This document shows, piece after piece, positions 1-9,141 of a DNA stretch of 64,000 bases. The translations under genes were made by a program, and so were the position numbers. Source of the stretch: Bradyrhizobium lablabi (lineage in GTDB: Bacteria; Pseudomonadota; Alphaproteobacteria; Rhizobiales; Xanthobacteraceae); assembly GCF_900141755.1 (NCBI RefSeq), contig NZ_LT670844.1, forward strand, positions 7,102,501 through 7,166,500, written 5' to 3'. The notes beneath the pieces were generated by a model. That model was not told the DNA's origin. It saw nothing but the letters and a program-made list of their open reading frames with translations, and did not search any database. Within the stretch, counting starts at the first letter, position 1, and every line of letters begins with the position of its first letter.

Positions 1-497
1 GCAAGGTCACCGAATTCCGCGTGTCGGAAGACGCGCTGATCCCGGTTGGCGCCGAAATTCAGGCCGACCATTTCGTGGTCGGCCAGTTCGTCGATGTCAC
101 CGGCACTTCCGTCGGTAAGGGCTTTGCCGGCGGCATGAAGCGCTGGAATTTCGGCGGCCTTCGCGCCACCCACGGTGTCTCGGTGTCGCATCGTTCGATC
201 GGTTCGACCGGCGGACGCCAGGACCCCGGCAAGACCTTCAAGAACAAGAAGATGCCCGGCCACATGGGTGTCGATCGCATCACCACGCTCAATCTGCGCG
301 TGGTGCAGACCGACGTTGAGCGCGGCCTGATCCTGGTCGAGGGCGCCGTTCCCGGCTCCAAGGGCGGATGGATCGCGGTGCGCGATGCCGTGAAGAAGGC
401 GCTGCCGAAAGACGCGCCGAAGCCCGGCAAGTTCCGCCTGGCGGAAGCCAGCGGCGAGCAGGCAGCAGTTGCGCCGGCCGAGCAGGAGGGCGCGTGA
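1..497 (+). CDS. rplC: 50S ribosomal protein L3 (5' truncated by window)
   Basis: L3 is an early-assembly protein of the large subunit that binds 23S rRNA near the peptidyl transferase centre. The reading frame is open to the first base, so the N-terminus lies outside the window and about 165 C-terminal residues are present. The visible part contains the conserved L3 loop [11 protein letters not shown] and the basic [20 protein letters not shown] stretch (here [18 protein letters not shown]). The C-terminus is a short Ala/Glu-rich tail. It is followed one base later by the rplD start, as expected in the S10 operon. Confidence 0.97.
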   Translation, partial: KVTEFRVSEDALIPVGAEIQADHFVVGQFVDVTGTSVGKGFAGGMKRWNFGGLRATHGVSVSHRSIGSTGGRQDPGKTFKNKKMPGHMGVDRITTLNLRVVQTDVERGLILVEGAVPGSKGGWIAVRDAVKKALPKDAPKPGKFRLAEASGEQAAVAPAEQEGA

Positions 498-498
498 G

Positions 499-1119
499 AT
501 GGAATTGAAAGTCACAACCCTTGAAGGCAAGGAAGCCGGTTCGATCCAGCTTTCGGACGCCATTTTCGGTCTCGAGCCGCGCAAGGACATTATCCAGCGT
601 TGCGTGCAATGGCAGCTCAACAAGCGTCAGGCCGGAACCCACAAGGCCAAGGGCCGCGCCGAAATCTGGCGCACCGGCAAGAAGATGTACAAGCAGAAGG
701 GCACCGGCGGCGCGCGTCACGGCTCGGCCCGGGTGCCGCAGTTCCGCGGCGGCGGCCGTGCGTTCGGTCCGGTGGTGCGATCGCATGAAACCGATCTGCC
801 GAAGAAGGTCCGTGCACTGGCGCTGCGCCACGCGCTTTCCGCGAAAGCAAAAGACGGCGGGCTCATCGTGATCGAATCCGCAAAGCTCGAGGCCGCCAAG
901 ACCAAGGCGCTGATCGGGCACTTCTCGGGCCTCGGCCTGACCAATGCGCTGATCATCGACGGCGCTGAGCTCAACAACGGCTTTGCCACCGCCGCCCGCA
1001 ATATCCCGAACATCGACGTGCTGCCGATTCAGGGCATCAACGTCTATGACATTCTGCGCCGTCAGAAGCTGGTGCTGACCAAAGCGGCGCTCGATGCGTT
1101 GGAGGCGCGCTTCAAATGA
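499..1119 (+). CDS. rplD: 50S ribosomal protein L4
   Basis: This 206-residue protein of the large subunit lines the peptide exit tunnel. The start ATG at 499 follows the rplC stop by one base; an in-frame upstream start at 469 would lie inside rplC and is less likely. The conserved tunnel loop is visible ([15 protein letters not shown], then [13 protein letters not shown]). In E. coli L4 is also the autogenous repressor of the S10 operon; whether that holds here cannot be read from the sequence. The end overlaps the rplW start by four bases (ATGA). Confidence 0.97.
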   Translation: MELKVTTLEGKEAGSIQLSDAIFGLEPRKDIIQRCVQWQLNKRQAGTHKAKGRAEIWRTGKKMYKQKGTGGARHGSARVPQFRGGGRAFGPVVRSHETDLPKKVRALALRHALSAKAKDGGLIVIESAKLEAAKTKALIGHFSGLGLTNALIIDGAELNNGFATAARNIPNIDVLPIQGINVYDILRRQKLVLTKAALDALEARFK

Positions 1120-1415
1120 AGAATATCGATCCGCGCTACTACGACATCATCGTTTCCCCTGTGGTGACCGAAAAGGCGACGCTCGCCTCCGAGCACAACA
1201 AGGTGCTGTTCAAGGTCGCGAGCAAGGCGACCAAGCCGCAGATCAAGGAAGCGGTCGAGAAGCTGTTCGACGTCAAGGTCAAGAGCGTCAACACGCTGGT
1301 GCGCAAGGGCAAGACCAAGGTGTTCCGCGGCAATTTCGGTTCGCAGTCGGACGTCAAGCGCGCGATCGTGACCCTCGAAGAGGGCCACCGCATCGACGTC
1401 ACCACCGGGCTATAA
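1116..1415 (+). CDS. rplW: 50S ribosomal protein L23
   Basis: L23 is a 99-residue protein at the exit of the ribosomal tunnel, where trigger factor and SRP dock. Conserved elements include the N-terminal SPVVTEKAT segment, [22 protein letters not shown] and VNTLVRKGK. The ATG overlaps the end of rplD by four bases, which suggests translational coupling. The length is normal for the bacterial family. Confidence 0.97.
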   Translation: MKNIDPRYYDIIVSPVVTEKATLASEHNKVLFKVASKATKPQIKEAVEKLFDVKVKSVNTLVRKGKTKVFRGNFGSQSDVKRAIVTLEEGHRIDVTTGL

Positions 1416-1428
1416 GGCGATTACGACG

Positions 1429-2262
1429 ATGGCATTGAAAACATTCAACCCCACGACGCCGGGCCAGCGCCAACTGGTGATGGTCGATCGTTCGGCGCTC
1501 TACAAGGGCAAGCCGGTCAAGGCGCTGACCGAGGGCAAGCAGTCCTCGGGCGGCCGCAACAACACCGGCCGCATGGTCGTGCGCTTTCGCGGCGGCGGCC
1601 ACAAGCAGGCCTATCGCATCGTCGATTTCAAGCGCACCAAGATCGACATGCCGGCGACCGTGGAGCGTCTGGAATACGATCCGAACCGCACCGCCTTTAT
1701 TGCACTGGTCAAATATACCGACGGCACCCAAGCCTATATCCTCGCCCCGCAACGTCTGGCCGTCGGCGACACTGTGATCGCCGGCAATCATGTGGACGTG
1801 AAGCCGGGCAACGTCATGCCGCTCGGCAACATGCCGATCGGTACCATCATCCACAATGTGGAATTGAAAATCGGCAAGGGCGGCCAGCTCGCCCGTTCCG
1901 CCGGCACCTACGCCCAGATCGTCGGCCGCGACCAGGACTACGTGATCGTTCGTTTGAACTCGGGCGAGCAGCGCCTGGTTCACGGCCGCTGCACCGGCAC
2001 CATCGGTGCGGTGTCCAATCCGGATCACATGAATATTTCGATCGGCAAGGCCGGTCGCAACCGCTGGCTCGGCCGCAAGCCGCATAACCGCGGCGTCTCC
2101 ATGAACCCGGTCGACCATCCGCATGGCGGCGGCGAAGGCCGCACCTCCGGCGGCCGTCATCCGGTGACGCCATGGGGCAAGCCCACCAAGGGCAAGAAGA
2201 CCCGCTCCAACAAGTCGACCAACAGATTCATTCTCATCAGCCGCCACAAGCGGAAGAAGTAA
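1429..2262 (+). CDS. rplB: 50S ribosomal protein L2
   Basis: L2 (277 residues) is one of the most conserved large-subunit proteins and is needed for subunit association and peptidyl transferase activity. The sequence carries the N-terminal [13 protein letters not shown] region, the central [20 protein letters not shown] motif and the C-terminal [13 protein letters not shown] loop with its functionally important His, followed by a basic tail. It sits in the canonical position between rplW and rpsS. Confidence 0.98.
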   Translation: MALKTFNPTTPGQRQLVMVDRSALYKGKPVKALTEGKQSSGGRNNTGRMVVRFRGGGHKQAYRIVDFKRTKIDMPATVERLEYDPNRTAFIALVKYTDGTQAYILAPQRLAVGDTVIAGNHVDVKPGNVMPLGNMPIGTIIHNVELKIGKGGQLARSAGTYAQIVGRDQDYVIVRLNSGEQRLVHGRCTGTIGAVSNPDHMNISIGKAGRNRWLGRKPHNRGVSMNPVDHPHGGGEGRTSGGRHPVTPWGKPTKGKKTRSNKSTNRFILISRHKRKK

Positions 2263-2274
2263 GGAACGCCGGAC

Positions 2275-2553
2275 ATGGTTCGTTCAGTCTGGAAAGGCCC
2301 GTTCGTCGAAGGCTCGCTGCTCAAGAAGGCAGATGCCGCGCGCGCGTCCGGCCGTCATGACGTGATCAAGATTTGGAGCCGTCGCTCGACCATCCTGCCG
2401 CAGTTCGTCGGCCTGGTGTTCGGCGTCTACAACGGCCAGAAGCACGTGCCGGTATCGGTCAACGAGGAAATGGTCGGTCACAAGTTCGGCGAGTTCTCGC
2501 CGACCCGGACCTTCCACGGCCATTCGGGCGACAAGAAAGCCAAGAAGGCTTGA
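2275..2553 (+). CDS. rpsS: 30S ribosomal protein S19
   Basis: S19 (92 residues) binds 16S rRNA in the head of the small subunit in a complex with S13. Family signatures are RSVWKGPFV at the N-terminus, [16 protein letters not shown] in the centre and [18 protein letters not shown] near the C-terminus. The length is standard. The gene lies 12 bases after rplB and 11 before rplV. Confidence 0.98.
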   Translation: MVRSVWKGPFVEGSLLKKADAARASGRHDVIKIWSRRSTILPQFVGLVFGVYNGQKHVPVSVNEEMVGHKFGEFSPTRTFHGHSGDKKAKKA

Positions 2554-2564
2554 GGATCTAAGCG

Positions 2565-2945
2565 ATGAGCAAAGCAAAGCGCGAACGGAGCCTCCCGGAC
2601 AACGAGGCCAAGGCGGTCGCCCGGATGCTGCGGGTGAGCCCGCAGAAGCTCAATCTGGTGGCGCAATTGATCCGCGGCCGAAAGGCTTCGGCTGCGCTCG
2701 CCGACCTGCAGTTTTCGCGCAAGCGGATCGCGGTCGACGTCAAAAAGTGCCTCGAATCGGCGATCGCCAACGCCGAGAACAATCACGATCTCGATGTCGA
2801 CGAGCTGATCGTCTCGGAAGCGCATGTCGGCAACGGCATCGTCATGAAGCGTTTCGCCCCGCGCGGCCGTGGCCGCTCGGGCCGTGTCTTTAAACCATTC
2901 TCGCAGCTGACGATCGTGGTTCGTCAGGTCGAGGCGAGCGCTTAA
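2565..2945 (+). CDS. rplV: 50S ribosomal protein L22
   Basis: L22 (126 residues) is an early 23S-binding protein whose beta-hairpin lines the exit tunnel and is a known site of macrolide-resistance mutations. Visible signatures are the helix [19 protein letters not shown] and the C-terminal hairpin ending [19 protein letters not shown]. The start follows rpsS by 11 bases. Confidence 0.97.
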   Translation: MSKAKRERSLPDNEAKAVARMLRVSPQKLNLVAQLIRGRKASAALADLQFSRKRIAVDVKKCLESAIANAENNHDLDVDELIVSEAHVGNGIVMKRFAPRGRGRSGRVFKPFSQLTIVVRQVEASA

Positions 2946-2965
2946 ATCGGGCGCGGGAGAATACG

Positions 2966-3664
2966 ATGGGTCAGAAGATCAATCCAATTGGCTTGCGTCT
3001 CGGCATCAACCGGACGTGGGATTCCCGTTGGTTCGCCGGCAAGAACGAATACGGCAAGCTGCTGCACGAGGATGTCAAGATCCGCGAGATCCTGCACAAG
3101 GAGCTCAAGCAGGCAGCGGTCGCCCGGATCGTGATCGAGCGTCCGCACAAGAAGTGCCGGGTGACGATCCATTCGGCGCGTCCGGGCGTCGTGATCGGCA
3201 AGAAGGGCGCCGACATCGACAAGCTGCGCAAGAAGGTTGCCGATATCACCGCTTCCGACGTCGTCATCAACATCGTCGAAATCCGCAAGCCCGAGCTCGA
3301 CGCGACGCTCGTCGCCGAATCGATTGCCCAGCAACTCGAGCGCCGCGTCGCGTTCCGCCGCGCCATGAAGCGCGCGGTGCAGTCGGCGATGCGTCTTGGC
3401 GCCGAGGGCATCCGTATCAACTGCTCGGGCCGTCTGGGCGGTGCCGAAATCGCGCGGATGGAATGGTATCGCGAAGGCCGCGTGCCGCTGCATACCCTGC
3501 GCGCCGACATCGATTACGGGGTGGCGACCGCGTTCACCACCTTCGGCACCTGCGGCGTCAAGGTCTGGATCTTCAAGGGCGAGATCCTCGAGCACGATCC
3601 GATGGCCCAGGACAAGAAGATGGCCGAAGGCGACACGGCGCGGCCGCGCCGCGACGCCGCCTGA
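2966..3664 (+). CDS. rpsC: 30S ribosomal protein S3
   Basis: S3 (232 residues) sits at the mRNA entry tunnel of the small subunit. It has an N-terminal KH domain, with the GXXG loop visible as [15 protein letters not shown] at roughly residues 70-85. The C-terminal domain contains [20 protein letters not shown]. The tail after about residue 210 is charged and variable, as usual for alphaproteobacteria. Confidence 0.98.
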   Translation: MGQKINPIGLRLGINRTWDSRWFAGKNEYGKLLHEDVKIREILHKELKQAAVARIVIERPHKKCRVTIHSARPGVVIGKKGADIDKLRKKVADITASDVVINIVEIRKPELDATLVAESIAQQLERRVAFRRAMKRAVQSAMRLGAEGIRINCSGRLGGAEIARMEWYREGRVPLHTLRADIDYGVATAFTTFGTCGVKVWIFKGEILEHDPMAQDKKMAEGDTARPRRDAA

Positions 3665-3701
3665 CGCGCGATCAATAGAGAAGGTTTGAGGGCGCAAAGC
3701 C

Positions 3702-4115
3702 ATGATGCAACCAAAGAAAACGAAGTTCCGGAAGGCGCATAAGGGCCGCATTCACGGCACCGCGACTTCGGGCGCGACGTTGTCGTTCGGCCAGTTCGGG
3801 CTGAAGGCGATGGCGCCCGAGCGCCTCACCGCGCGCCAGATCGAAGCCGCCCGCCGCGCGCTGACCCGTCACATGAAGCGCGCCGGCCGCGTCTGGATCC
3901 GGATTTTCCCGGATGTCCCGGTGTCGAAGAAGCCCGCCGAAGTGCGCATGGGCTCGGGCAAGGGTACGCCGGAATTGTGGGTGGCCCGCGTCAAGCCGGG
4001 CCGGGTGATCTTCGAGATCGACGGCGTCACCGTGCAGACCGCGAAGGAAGCACTGTCGCTGGCGGCCGCCAAACTGCCGATCAAGACGCGCTTCGTTGCG
4101 CGCATTGCGGAATGA
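3702..4115 (+). CDS. rplP: 50S ribosomal protein L16
   Basis: L16 (137 residues) organises the A-site region of the large subunit. It begins [17 protein letters not shown], the normal start of the family, and contains [16 protein letters not shown] and the conserved [18 protein letters not shown] loop. The double Met leaves the exact start uncertain by one codon. It lies in the standard order between rpsC and rpmC. Confidence 0.97.
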   Translation: MMQPKKTKFRKAHKGRIHGTATSGATLSFGQFGLKAMAPERLTARQIEAARRALTRHMKRAGRVWIRIFPDVPVSKKPAEVRMGSGKGTPELWVARVKPGRVIFEIDGVTVQTAKEALSLAAAKLPIKTRFVARIAE

Positions 4116-4125
4116 GGAAGTGATC

Positions 4126-4332
4126 ATGGCCGAGATGAAAACCGCCGATATCCGCGCGATGAGCCCCGATCAGATGGACGATGCCGTCCTCAATCTGAAG
4201 AAGGAACGTTTCAACCTGCGCTTCCAGCGCGCCACCGGGCAACTGGAAAACACCTCGCGGCTGCGTGAAGCGCGCCGCGACATCGCCCGTATCAAGACCA
4301 TCGCCGCGCAGCAGCGCGCGAAGAAGAAGTAA
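4126..4332 (+). CDS. rpmC: 50S ribosomal protein L29
   Basis: L29 (68 residues from the ATG at 4126) is a helical hairpin protein near the tunnel exit. It shows the family motif [24 protein letters not shown] longer frame opens at 4096 inside the end of rplP; the ATG at 4126 is preferred because it yields the usual length, and GAGGAA lies upstream at 4113-4118. Confidence 0.95.
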   Translation: MAEMKTADIRAMSPDQMDDAVLNLKKERFNLRFQRATGQLENTSRLREARRDIARIKTIAAQQRAKKK

Positions 4333-4343
4333 GGGGCCTTAAA

Positions 4344-4589
4344 ATGCCAAAACGTACGCTTCAGGGCGTGGTCGTCAGCGACAAGCAGGCCAAGACGGTT
4401 GTGGTGCGGGTGGACCGCCGCTTCACCCATCCGATCTACAAGAAGACGATCCGCCGCTCGAAAAACTATCACGCGCACGACGAGAACAACGAGTTCAAGC
4501 CGGGCGACATGGTGTGGATCGAGGAGAGCAAGCCGATCTCGAAGTTGAAGCGCTGGACCGTGGTCCGGGGCGAACAGAAAACTGCCTGA
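4344..4589 (+). CDS. rpsQ: 30S ribosomal protein S17
   Basis: S17 (81 residues) is a primary 16S rRNA-binding protein with an OB-fold. Signatures are [21 protein letters not shown], the HPIYKK segment and [10 protein letters not shown]. It is the last gene of the classical S10 operon. The next gene, rplN, is 81 bases away, the widest gap so far in the cluster, and the gap holds a perfect hairpin. Confidence 0.97.
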   Translation: MPKRTLQGVVVSDKQAKTVVVRVDRRFTHPIYKKTIRRSKNYHAHDENNEFKPGDMVWIEESKPISKLKRWTVVRGEQKTA

Positions 4590-4593
4590 AGTC

Positions 4594-4612
4594 TGTTCAG
4601 CTTAGCTGAACA
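4594..4612 (+). promoter_or_regulatory. Hairpin at the S10/spc operon junction
   Basis: TGTTCAGC (4594-4601) and GCTGAACA (4605-4612) form a perfect 8-bp inverted repeat with a TTA loop, starting 4 bases after the rpsQ stop. No run of T follows directly, so a classical terminator is unlikely. It could be an RNA-processing site, an attenuator or a protein-binding site where the classical S10 and spc operons meet. Confidence 0.5.
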
Positions 4613-4670
4613 ACCTGCAGGAAAATTTTAAGCGCGACTTAGCGCATCAGAAAGAGGACGAGGTGCATCA

Positions 4671-5039
4671 ATGATTCAGATGCAGACCAACCTCGACGTG
4701 GCCGATAATTCAGGCGCACGCCGTGTCATGTGTATCAAGGTGCTTGGGGGCTCCAAGCGCCGCTATGCCACCGTGGGCGACGTCATCGTGGTGTCGATCA
4801 AGGAAGCGATCCCGCGCGGCAAGGTCAAGAAGGGCGACGTGATGAAGGCCGTGGTGGTGCGGGTCCGCAAGGACATCCGCCGCGCCGACGGTTCCGTCAT
4901 CCGCTTCGACCGCAACGCCGCCGTGTTGATCAACAACCAGTCGGAGCCGGTCGGCACGCGTATTTTCGGACCGGTGCCGCGCGAGCTGCGCGCCAAGAAC
5001 CACATGAAGATCATCTCGCTTGCGCCGGAGGTGCTGTGA
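4671..5039 (+). CDS. rplN: 50S ribosomal protein L14
   Basis: L14 (122 residues) lies at the subunit interface and forms an inter-subunit bridge. It shows [27 protein letters not shown] and the C-terminal [13 protein letters not shown] signature. In the classical layout it is the first gene of the spc operon. Its stop overlaps the rplX start (TGATG). Confidence 0.98.
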
Positions 5040-5353
5040 TGGCTGCCAAGATCCGCAAGGGCGACAAGGTCGTGGTTTTGTCCGGCCGCGAGAAGGGCCG
5101 CACCGGCGAGGTGTTCGAAGTGCGTCCCGACGAGAACCGGGCGCTGGTGCGCGGCATCAATCTGGTGAAACGCCACCAGAAGCAGACCCAGGCGCAGGAA
5201 GGCGGCATCATCTCCAAGGAGTCGCCGATCCATTTGTCCAACATTGCGATCGTCGGCAAGGACGGCAAGCCGACGCGGGTGGGTTTCAAGATTCATGCGG
5301 ATGGCAAGAAGGTACGTATTGCCAAACGCTCGGGAGCAGAGATCGATGGCTGA
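5039..5353 (+). CDS. rplX: 50S ribosomal protein L24
   Basis: L24 (104 residues) is an assembly initiator for the 50S subunit and carries a KOW motif ([21 protein letters not shown]) at about residues 5-25. The ATG overlaps the rplN stop by one base, and the stop overlaps the rplE start by eight bases. Both overlaps suggest translational coupling. Confidence 0.97.
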   Translation: MAAKIRKGDKVVVLSGREKGRTGEVFEVRPDENRALVRGINLVKRHQKQTQAQEGGIISKESPIHLSNIAIVGKDGKPTRVGFKIHADGKKVRIAKRSGAEIDG

Positions 5354-5903
5354 GACCGCATACACCCCGCGCCTGCGCGCGGAATACGACAAGAGCATCC
5401 GCACCAAGCTGACGGAACAGTTCGGCTACGCCAACCTCATGGAGGTGCCGCGGCTCGACAAGGTCGTGCTCAACATGGGCGTCGGCGAAGCCGTCAACGA
5501 CCGCAAGAAGGCCGAGCTGGCGGCCGCCGACCTGTCGCTGATCGCCGGCCAGAAGGCGGTTGTGACCTATTCGCGCGTCGCGATCGCGACCTTCAAGCTG
5601 CGTGAAAACCAGCCGATCGGCTGCAAGGTCACGCTGCGCAAAGCCAAGATGTACGAGTTCATCGATCGCCTGGTGAACGTCGCGCTGCCGCGCGTGCGCG
5701 ACTTCCGCGGGCTGAACCCGAAGAGTTTTGACGGCCGCGGCAATTACTCGCTCGGTATCAAGGAGCACATCATTTTCCCCGAAATCGACTTCGACAAGAT
5801 GGGGGAGACGTGGGGCATGGACGTCACCGTTTGCACCACGGCGCGCACCGACGACGAGGCGCGAGCCTTGTTGACCGCATTCAATTTCCCGTTCCGGCAG
5901 TGA
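5346..5903 (+). CDS. rplE: 50S ribosomal protein L5
   Basis: L5 (185 residues) binds 5S rRNA and contacts the P-site tRNA. Signatures include [35 protein letters not shown] and the C-terminal [10 protein letters not shown]. An upstream in-frame start at 5244 exists but lies inside rplX. The ATG at 5346 gives the usual length and begins [15 protein letters not shown], as expected. Confidence 0.97.
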   Translation: MAETAYTPRLRAEYDKSIRTKLTEQFGYANLMEVPRLDKVVLNMGVGEAVNDRKKAELAAADLSLIAGQKAVVTYSRVAIATFKLRENQPIGCKVTLRKAKMYEFIDRLVNVALPRVRDFRGLNPKSFDGRGNYSLGIKEHIIFPEIDFDKMGETWGMDVTVCTTARTDDEARALLTAFNFPFRQ

Positions 5904-5946
5904 GTAGCTGACAAGCCTCTCAAACGCGGAAACCCAGGAGCCAAGC

Positions 5947-6252
5947 ATGGCAAAGAAGAGTTCGATCGAGAAGAACAACCGGCGCAAGCGGATGTCCAAG
6001 AACGCCGCCCCAAAGCGCGCGAAGCTGAAGGCGATCATCGCCGACAAGAAGAAGCCGATGGAAGAGCGGTTCGCCGCGACGCTGAAGCTTGCCGAAATGC
6101 CGCGCAATTCGTCGACCACCCGCATCCGCAACCGCTGCGAGATGACCGGACGGCCGCGCTCGATCTATCGCAAGAACAAGCTCAGCCGGATCGCGCTGCG
6201 TGAACTCGGCTCCAAGGGCCTGGTTCCCGGGCTCGTGAAGTCGAGCTGGTAA
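5947..6252 (+). CDS. rpsN: 30S ribosomal protein S14
   Basis: S14 (101 residues) assembles into the head of the small subunit. It is the long, zinc-free type: the region around [21 protein letters not shown] has a single cysteine and lacks the CxxC pairs of the zinc-binding paralogue. A GGAG Shine-Dalgarno lies upstream at 5937-5940. Confidence 0.97.
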   Translation: MAKKSSIEKNNRRKRMSKNAAPKRAKLKAIIADKKKPMEERFAATLKLAEMPRNSSTTRIRNRCEMTGRPRSIYRKNKLSRIALRELGSKGLVPGLVKSSW

Positions 6253-6265
6253 GGAGGGTCGTCAC

Positions 6266-6664
6266 ATGTCAACGCACGATCCGATCAGCGATCTCATCAC
6301 CCGCATCCGCAACGCGCAGATGCGCGCCAAGCCCAAGGTCTCGACCCCGGGCTCGAAAATGCGCGCCAATGTGCTCGAAGTGCTGAAGACGGAAGGGTAC
6401 ATCCGCGGCTATGCCAGCGTCGAGCACGCTTCTGGCCGCAGCGAGCTTGAGATCGAGCTGAAATATTTCGACGGCGAGCCGGTGATTCGCGAGATCGAGC
6501 GGGTATCGAAGCCGGGGCGGCGGGTTTATGCCTCGGTGAAGAACCTGCCGCGGGTGAACAACGGTCTCGGCATTTCGGTGTTGTCGACACCGAAGGGAAT
6601 CATGGCTGACCACGAAGCGCGCGAAGCGAATGTGGGCGGCGAAATTCTCTTCACGGTGTTCTGA
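6266..6664 (+). CDS. rpsH: 30S ribosomal protein S8
   Basis: S8 (132 residues) binds the central domain of 16S rRNA; in E. coli it is the autogenous regulator of the spc operon. The N-terminal [16 protein letters not shown] and the C-terminal [20 protein letters not shown] are diagnostic. A strong AAGGAGGG Shine-Dalgarno lies at 6251-6258. Confidence 0.97.
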   Translation: MSTHDPISDLITRIRNAQMRAKPKVSTPGSKMRANVLEVLKTEGYIRGYASVEHASGRSELEIELKYFDGEPVIREIERVSKPGRRVYASVKNLPRVNNGLGISVLSTPKGIMADHEAREANVGGEILFTVF

Positions 6665-6679
6665 GGAAGGATTCTAGCC

Positions 6680-7213
6680 ATGTCACGTATTGGCAAGCGG
6701 CCTGTGACGGTACCAACGGGCGTTACCGCGACCGTCGAAGGACAGACCGTGAAGATGAAGGGGCCGAAGGGCCAGCTTCAGTTCGTCGTCCATGACGACG
6801 TCGAGGTGAAGTTCGAGAACGGCGTCATCAAGGTTGCGCCGCGGGTCAAGACCAACCGCGCGCAGGCGATGTACGGCACCGCACGCGCGCAGGTCGCAAA
6901 CCTCGTGGCCGGCGTCACCAAGGGTTTCGAGAAGAAGCTCGAGATCACCGGTGTCGGTTATCGCGCAGCACTGCAGGGCAAGAACCTGCAGCTCGCGCTC
7001 GGCTACAGCCACGACGTCGTCTATGCGATCCCGGAAGGCATCGCGATCACGGTGCCGAAGCCGACCGAGATCACCATCACCGGCAATGACAGCCAGCGCG
7101 TCGGCCAGGTCGCCGCCGAGATCCGCAGCTACCGGCCGCCGGAGCCCTACAAGGGCAAGGGCGTGAAATACGCCGACGAGTTTATCTTCCGCAAGGAAGG
7201 CAAGAAGAAGTAA
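6680..7213 (+). CDS. rplF: 50S ribosomal protein L6
   Basis: L6 (177 residues) has two related RNA-binding domains and lies near the sarcin-ricin loop. It begins [16 protein letters not shown] and contains [23 protein letters not shown] and the C-terminal [17 protein letters not shown] signature. It is in the standard position between rpsH and rplR. Confidence 0.98.
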   Translation: MSRIGKRPVTVPTGVTATVEGQTVKMKGPKGQLQFVVHDDVEVKFENGVIKVAPRVKTNRAQAMYGTARAQVANLVAGVTKGFEKKLEITGVGYRAALQGKNLQLALGYSHDVVYAIPEGIAITVPKPTEITITGNDSQRVGQVAAEIRSYRPPEPYKGKGVKYADEFIFRKEGKKK

Positions 7214-7224
7214 CGGAGCCGGTC

Positions 7225-7587
7225 ATGTCGAGATTGAAAATTACGAATGCCCGGCGCAAGCAACGCGTGAGGTTGTCGTTGCGCCGTACCGCCAGCGGCC
7301 GCCCGCGGCTTTCGGTGTTCCGCTCGTCGAAGCACATCTACGCCCAGGTCATCGACGACCTCAAGGGCGAGACGCTGGCGTCGGCGTCTTCGCTGGAGAA
7401 GGCGATGCGCGAGGCCGGTAACACCGGCGCCAACATCGCCGCGGCGAAAGCCGTCGGCAAGCTCTTGGCGGAGCGCGCGGTCAAGAACGGCGTCACTGAA
7501 GTCGTGTTCGACCGCGGCGGCTATCTCTATCACGGCCGCGTCAAGGCGCTCGCGGATGCCGCGCGCGAAAGCGGATTGAGCTTCTAA
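7225..7587 (+). CDS. rplR: 50S ribosomal protein L18
   Basis: L18 (120 residues) binds 5S rRNA with L5. The basic N-terminus ([27 protein letters not shown]) and the C-terminal [23 protein letters not shown] are typical. It follows rplF by 11 bases; rpsE follows 38 bases later. Confidence 0.97.
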   Translation: MSRLKITNARRKQRVRLSLRRTASGRPRLSVFRSSKHIYAQVIDDLKGETLASASSLEKAMREAGNTGANIAAAKAVGKLLAERAVKNGVTEVVFDRGGYLYHGRVKALADAARESGLSF

Positions 7588-7625
7588 CTGGATTGAACGG
7601 ATACTTTTAAGGATCGGAAAACACC

Positions 7626-8198
7626 ATGGCAGGTGAACGCGAACGCGGTGGCGGCCACAGGGGCGGCCGGGAAGAACGCGACAGCGAGTTCGTCGACAAG
7701 CTCGTCCACATCAACCGTGTGGCGAAGGTCGTCAAGGGCGGCAAGCGCTTCGGCTTTGCGGCACTCGTCGTGATCGGCGACCAGAAGGGCCGGGTCGGCT
7801 TCGGCCACGGCAAGGCGCGCGAAGTGCCCGAGGCGATCCGCAAGGCGACGGAGTCGGCGAAGCGCAACCTGACGCGCGTCGCACTGCGCGAAGGCCGCAC
7901 GCTGCATCACGATATCGCCGGCCGTCACGGCGCCGGGCGGGTTTATCTGCGGGCGGCGCCGGCGGGTACCGGCATCATCGCCGGTGGTCCGATGCGCGCG
8001 GTGTTCGAGACGCTCGGCATCCAGGACGTGGTGGCGAAGTCGATCGGTTCGTCGAACCCCTACAACATGGTTCGCGCGACTTTCGATGCGCTGAAGCATC
8101 AGGATTCGCCGCGTTCGGTTGCGGCGCGCCGCAATATCAAGGTGTCGACGCTGCAGGCGCGCCGGGTCGGTGGCGACGCCGAAGTGGTCGCGGAATAA
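7626..8198 (+). CDS. rpsE: 30S ribosomal protein S5
   Basis: S5 (190 residues) contributes to decoding fidelity; mutations here cause spectinomycin resistance or the ram phenotype in other bacteria. The double-stranded RNA-binding domain includes [21 protein letters not shown], and the C-terminal domain includes [13 protein letters not shown]. The first 15 residues are a charged Gly/Arg-rich extension common in this group. Confidence 0.97.
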   Translation: MAGERERGGGHRGGREERDSEFVDKLVHINRVAKVVKGGKRFGFAALVVIGDQKGRVGFGHGKAREVPEAIRKATESAKRNLTRVALREGRTLHHDIAGRHGAGRVYLRAAPAGTGIIAGGPMRAVFETLGIQDVVAKSIGSSNPYNMVRATFDALKHQDSPRSVAARRNIKVSTLQARRVGGDAEVVAE

Positions 8199-8234
8199 CA
8201 ATACGCGCTCAAGGCGCTTTTCGGAGTTATGACG

Positions 8235-8429
8235 ATGGCCAAGGCCGCAAAGATGATCAAGGTCGAGCAGACCCACAGCGCGATCCGCCGCCACCATTCG
8301 CAGCGCGAGACGCTGATCGGTCTGAAACTCAACAAGATCGGCCGGGTCACCGAATTGCAGGATACGCCTGCGATTCGCGGCATGATCGCAAAGGTTCAAC
8401 ATCTCGTCCGCATCGTCGACGAGAAATAG
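8235..8429 (+). CDS. rpmD: 50S ribosomal protein L30
   Basis: L30 (64 residues) is a small large-subunit protein. Two in-frame ATG codons exist, at 8229 and 8235. The GGAG at 8223-8226 is 2 bases from the first and 8 from the second, so the second is preferred. The core shows [19 protein letters not shown] and [16 protein letters not shown]. The gap to rplO carries a nested palindrome. Confidence 0.94.
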   Translation: MAKAAKMIKVEQTHSAIRRHHSQRETLIGLKLNKIGRVTELQDTPAIRGMIAKVQHLVRIVDEK

Positions 8430-8434
8430 AGGGA

Positions 8435-8479
8435 GCATGATCCCGCAAAGCGGAAGGCCGCTTTCGGTTGCGATCATGC
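8435..8479. repeat. Nested intergenic palindrome inside the spc operon
   Basis: GCATGATC (8435-8442) pairs with GATCATGC (8472-8479), and inside it AAAGCGG (8447-8453) pairs with CCGCTTT (8458-8464). The element fills most of the rpmD-rplO gap. It matches my recollection of a common Bradyrhizobium intergenic repeat that begins and ends with GCATGATC/GATCATGC. The transcript would fold into a long stem. Confidence 0.7.
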
Positions 8480-8501
8480 GCCAGGATAAAGGAAGGCAAC
8501 G

Positions 8502-8990
8502 ATGAAGCTCAGCGATATCGCCGACAATGCCGGCTCGCGCAAGAAGCGCATGCGGGTCGGCCGTGGCATCGGCTCCGGCAAGGGCAAGACTGCGGGCCGC
8601 GGCGGCAAGGGCCAGACCGCGCGTTCCGGCGTGCGCATCAAGGGTTTCGAGGGCGGCCAGATGCCGATCCATCGGCGGCTGCCCAAACGCGGATTCAACA
8701 ACATTTTCCGGGTCGAGTTCGCCGAGATCAATCTGGACCGCCTCCAGCAGGCGATCGACGCCAAGCTGATCGACGTCAAGGAAACCATCAACGCCGAATC
8801 GCTGGTGAAGGCCCGAGTGCTGCGCCGCGCCAAAGCCGGCGTGCGGCTGCTCGGCCGTGGTGAGCTGAAGGCGAAGTTGAATATCGAGGTGCACGGCGCC
8901 TCGAAATCCGCCATCGCGGCGGTCGAGAAGGCCGGCGGCACGGTGAAAATCCTGGCGCCGGTTGAGAAGGACGAAGGCGAGGCGGCGTAA
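8502..8990 (+). CDS. rplO: 50S ribosomal protein L15
   Basis: L15 (162 residues) is a late-assembly large-subunit protein. The Gly/Arg-rich N-terminal extension ([26 protein letters not shown]) threads into 23S rRNA. The globular part has [26 protein letters not shown] Shine-Dalgarno lies upstream at 8491-8496. Confidence 0.97.
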   Translation: MKLSDIADNAGSRKKRMRVGRGIGSGKGKTAGRGGKGQTARSGVRIKGFEGGQMPIHRRLPKRGFNNIFRVEFAEINLDRLQQAIDAKLIDVKETINAESLVKARVLRRAKAGVRLLGRGELKAKLNIEVHGASKSAIAAVEKAGGTVKILAPVEKDEGEAA

Positions 8991-9141
8991 CATCTGCGTC
9001 ATTGCCCGGCCGAAAGCGGGCAATCGGCACCACGAAACGATGGACTTATCGAAGCCGAGCACCAAATAATGACCGGCGTCTGCGCAAATTCCCACCTATC
9101 TCAGGGCATGACAGCGTAAGCAGCGCGGGAGAAAGCCAAAC

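Noticed and set aside
7584..9095. Minus-strand open frame of 503 codons opposite rpsE, rpmD and rplO
   Set aside because: It is antisense to three certain ribosomal genes, is His/Asp/Arg-rich and lacks family features; long antisense frames are expected in GC-rich DNA.
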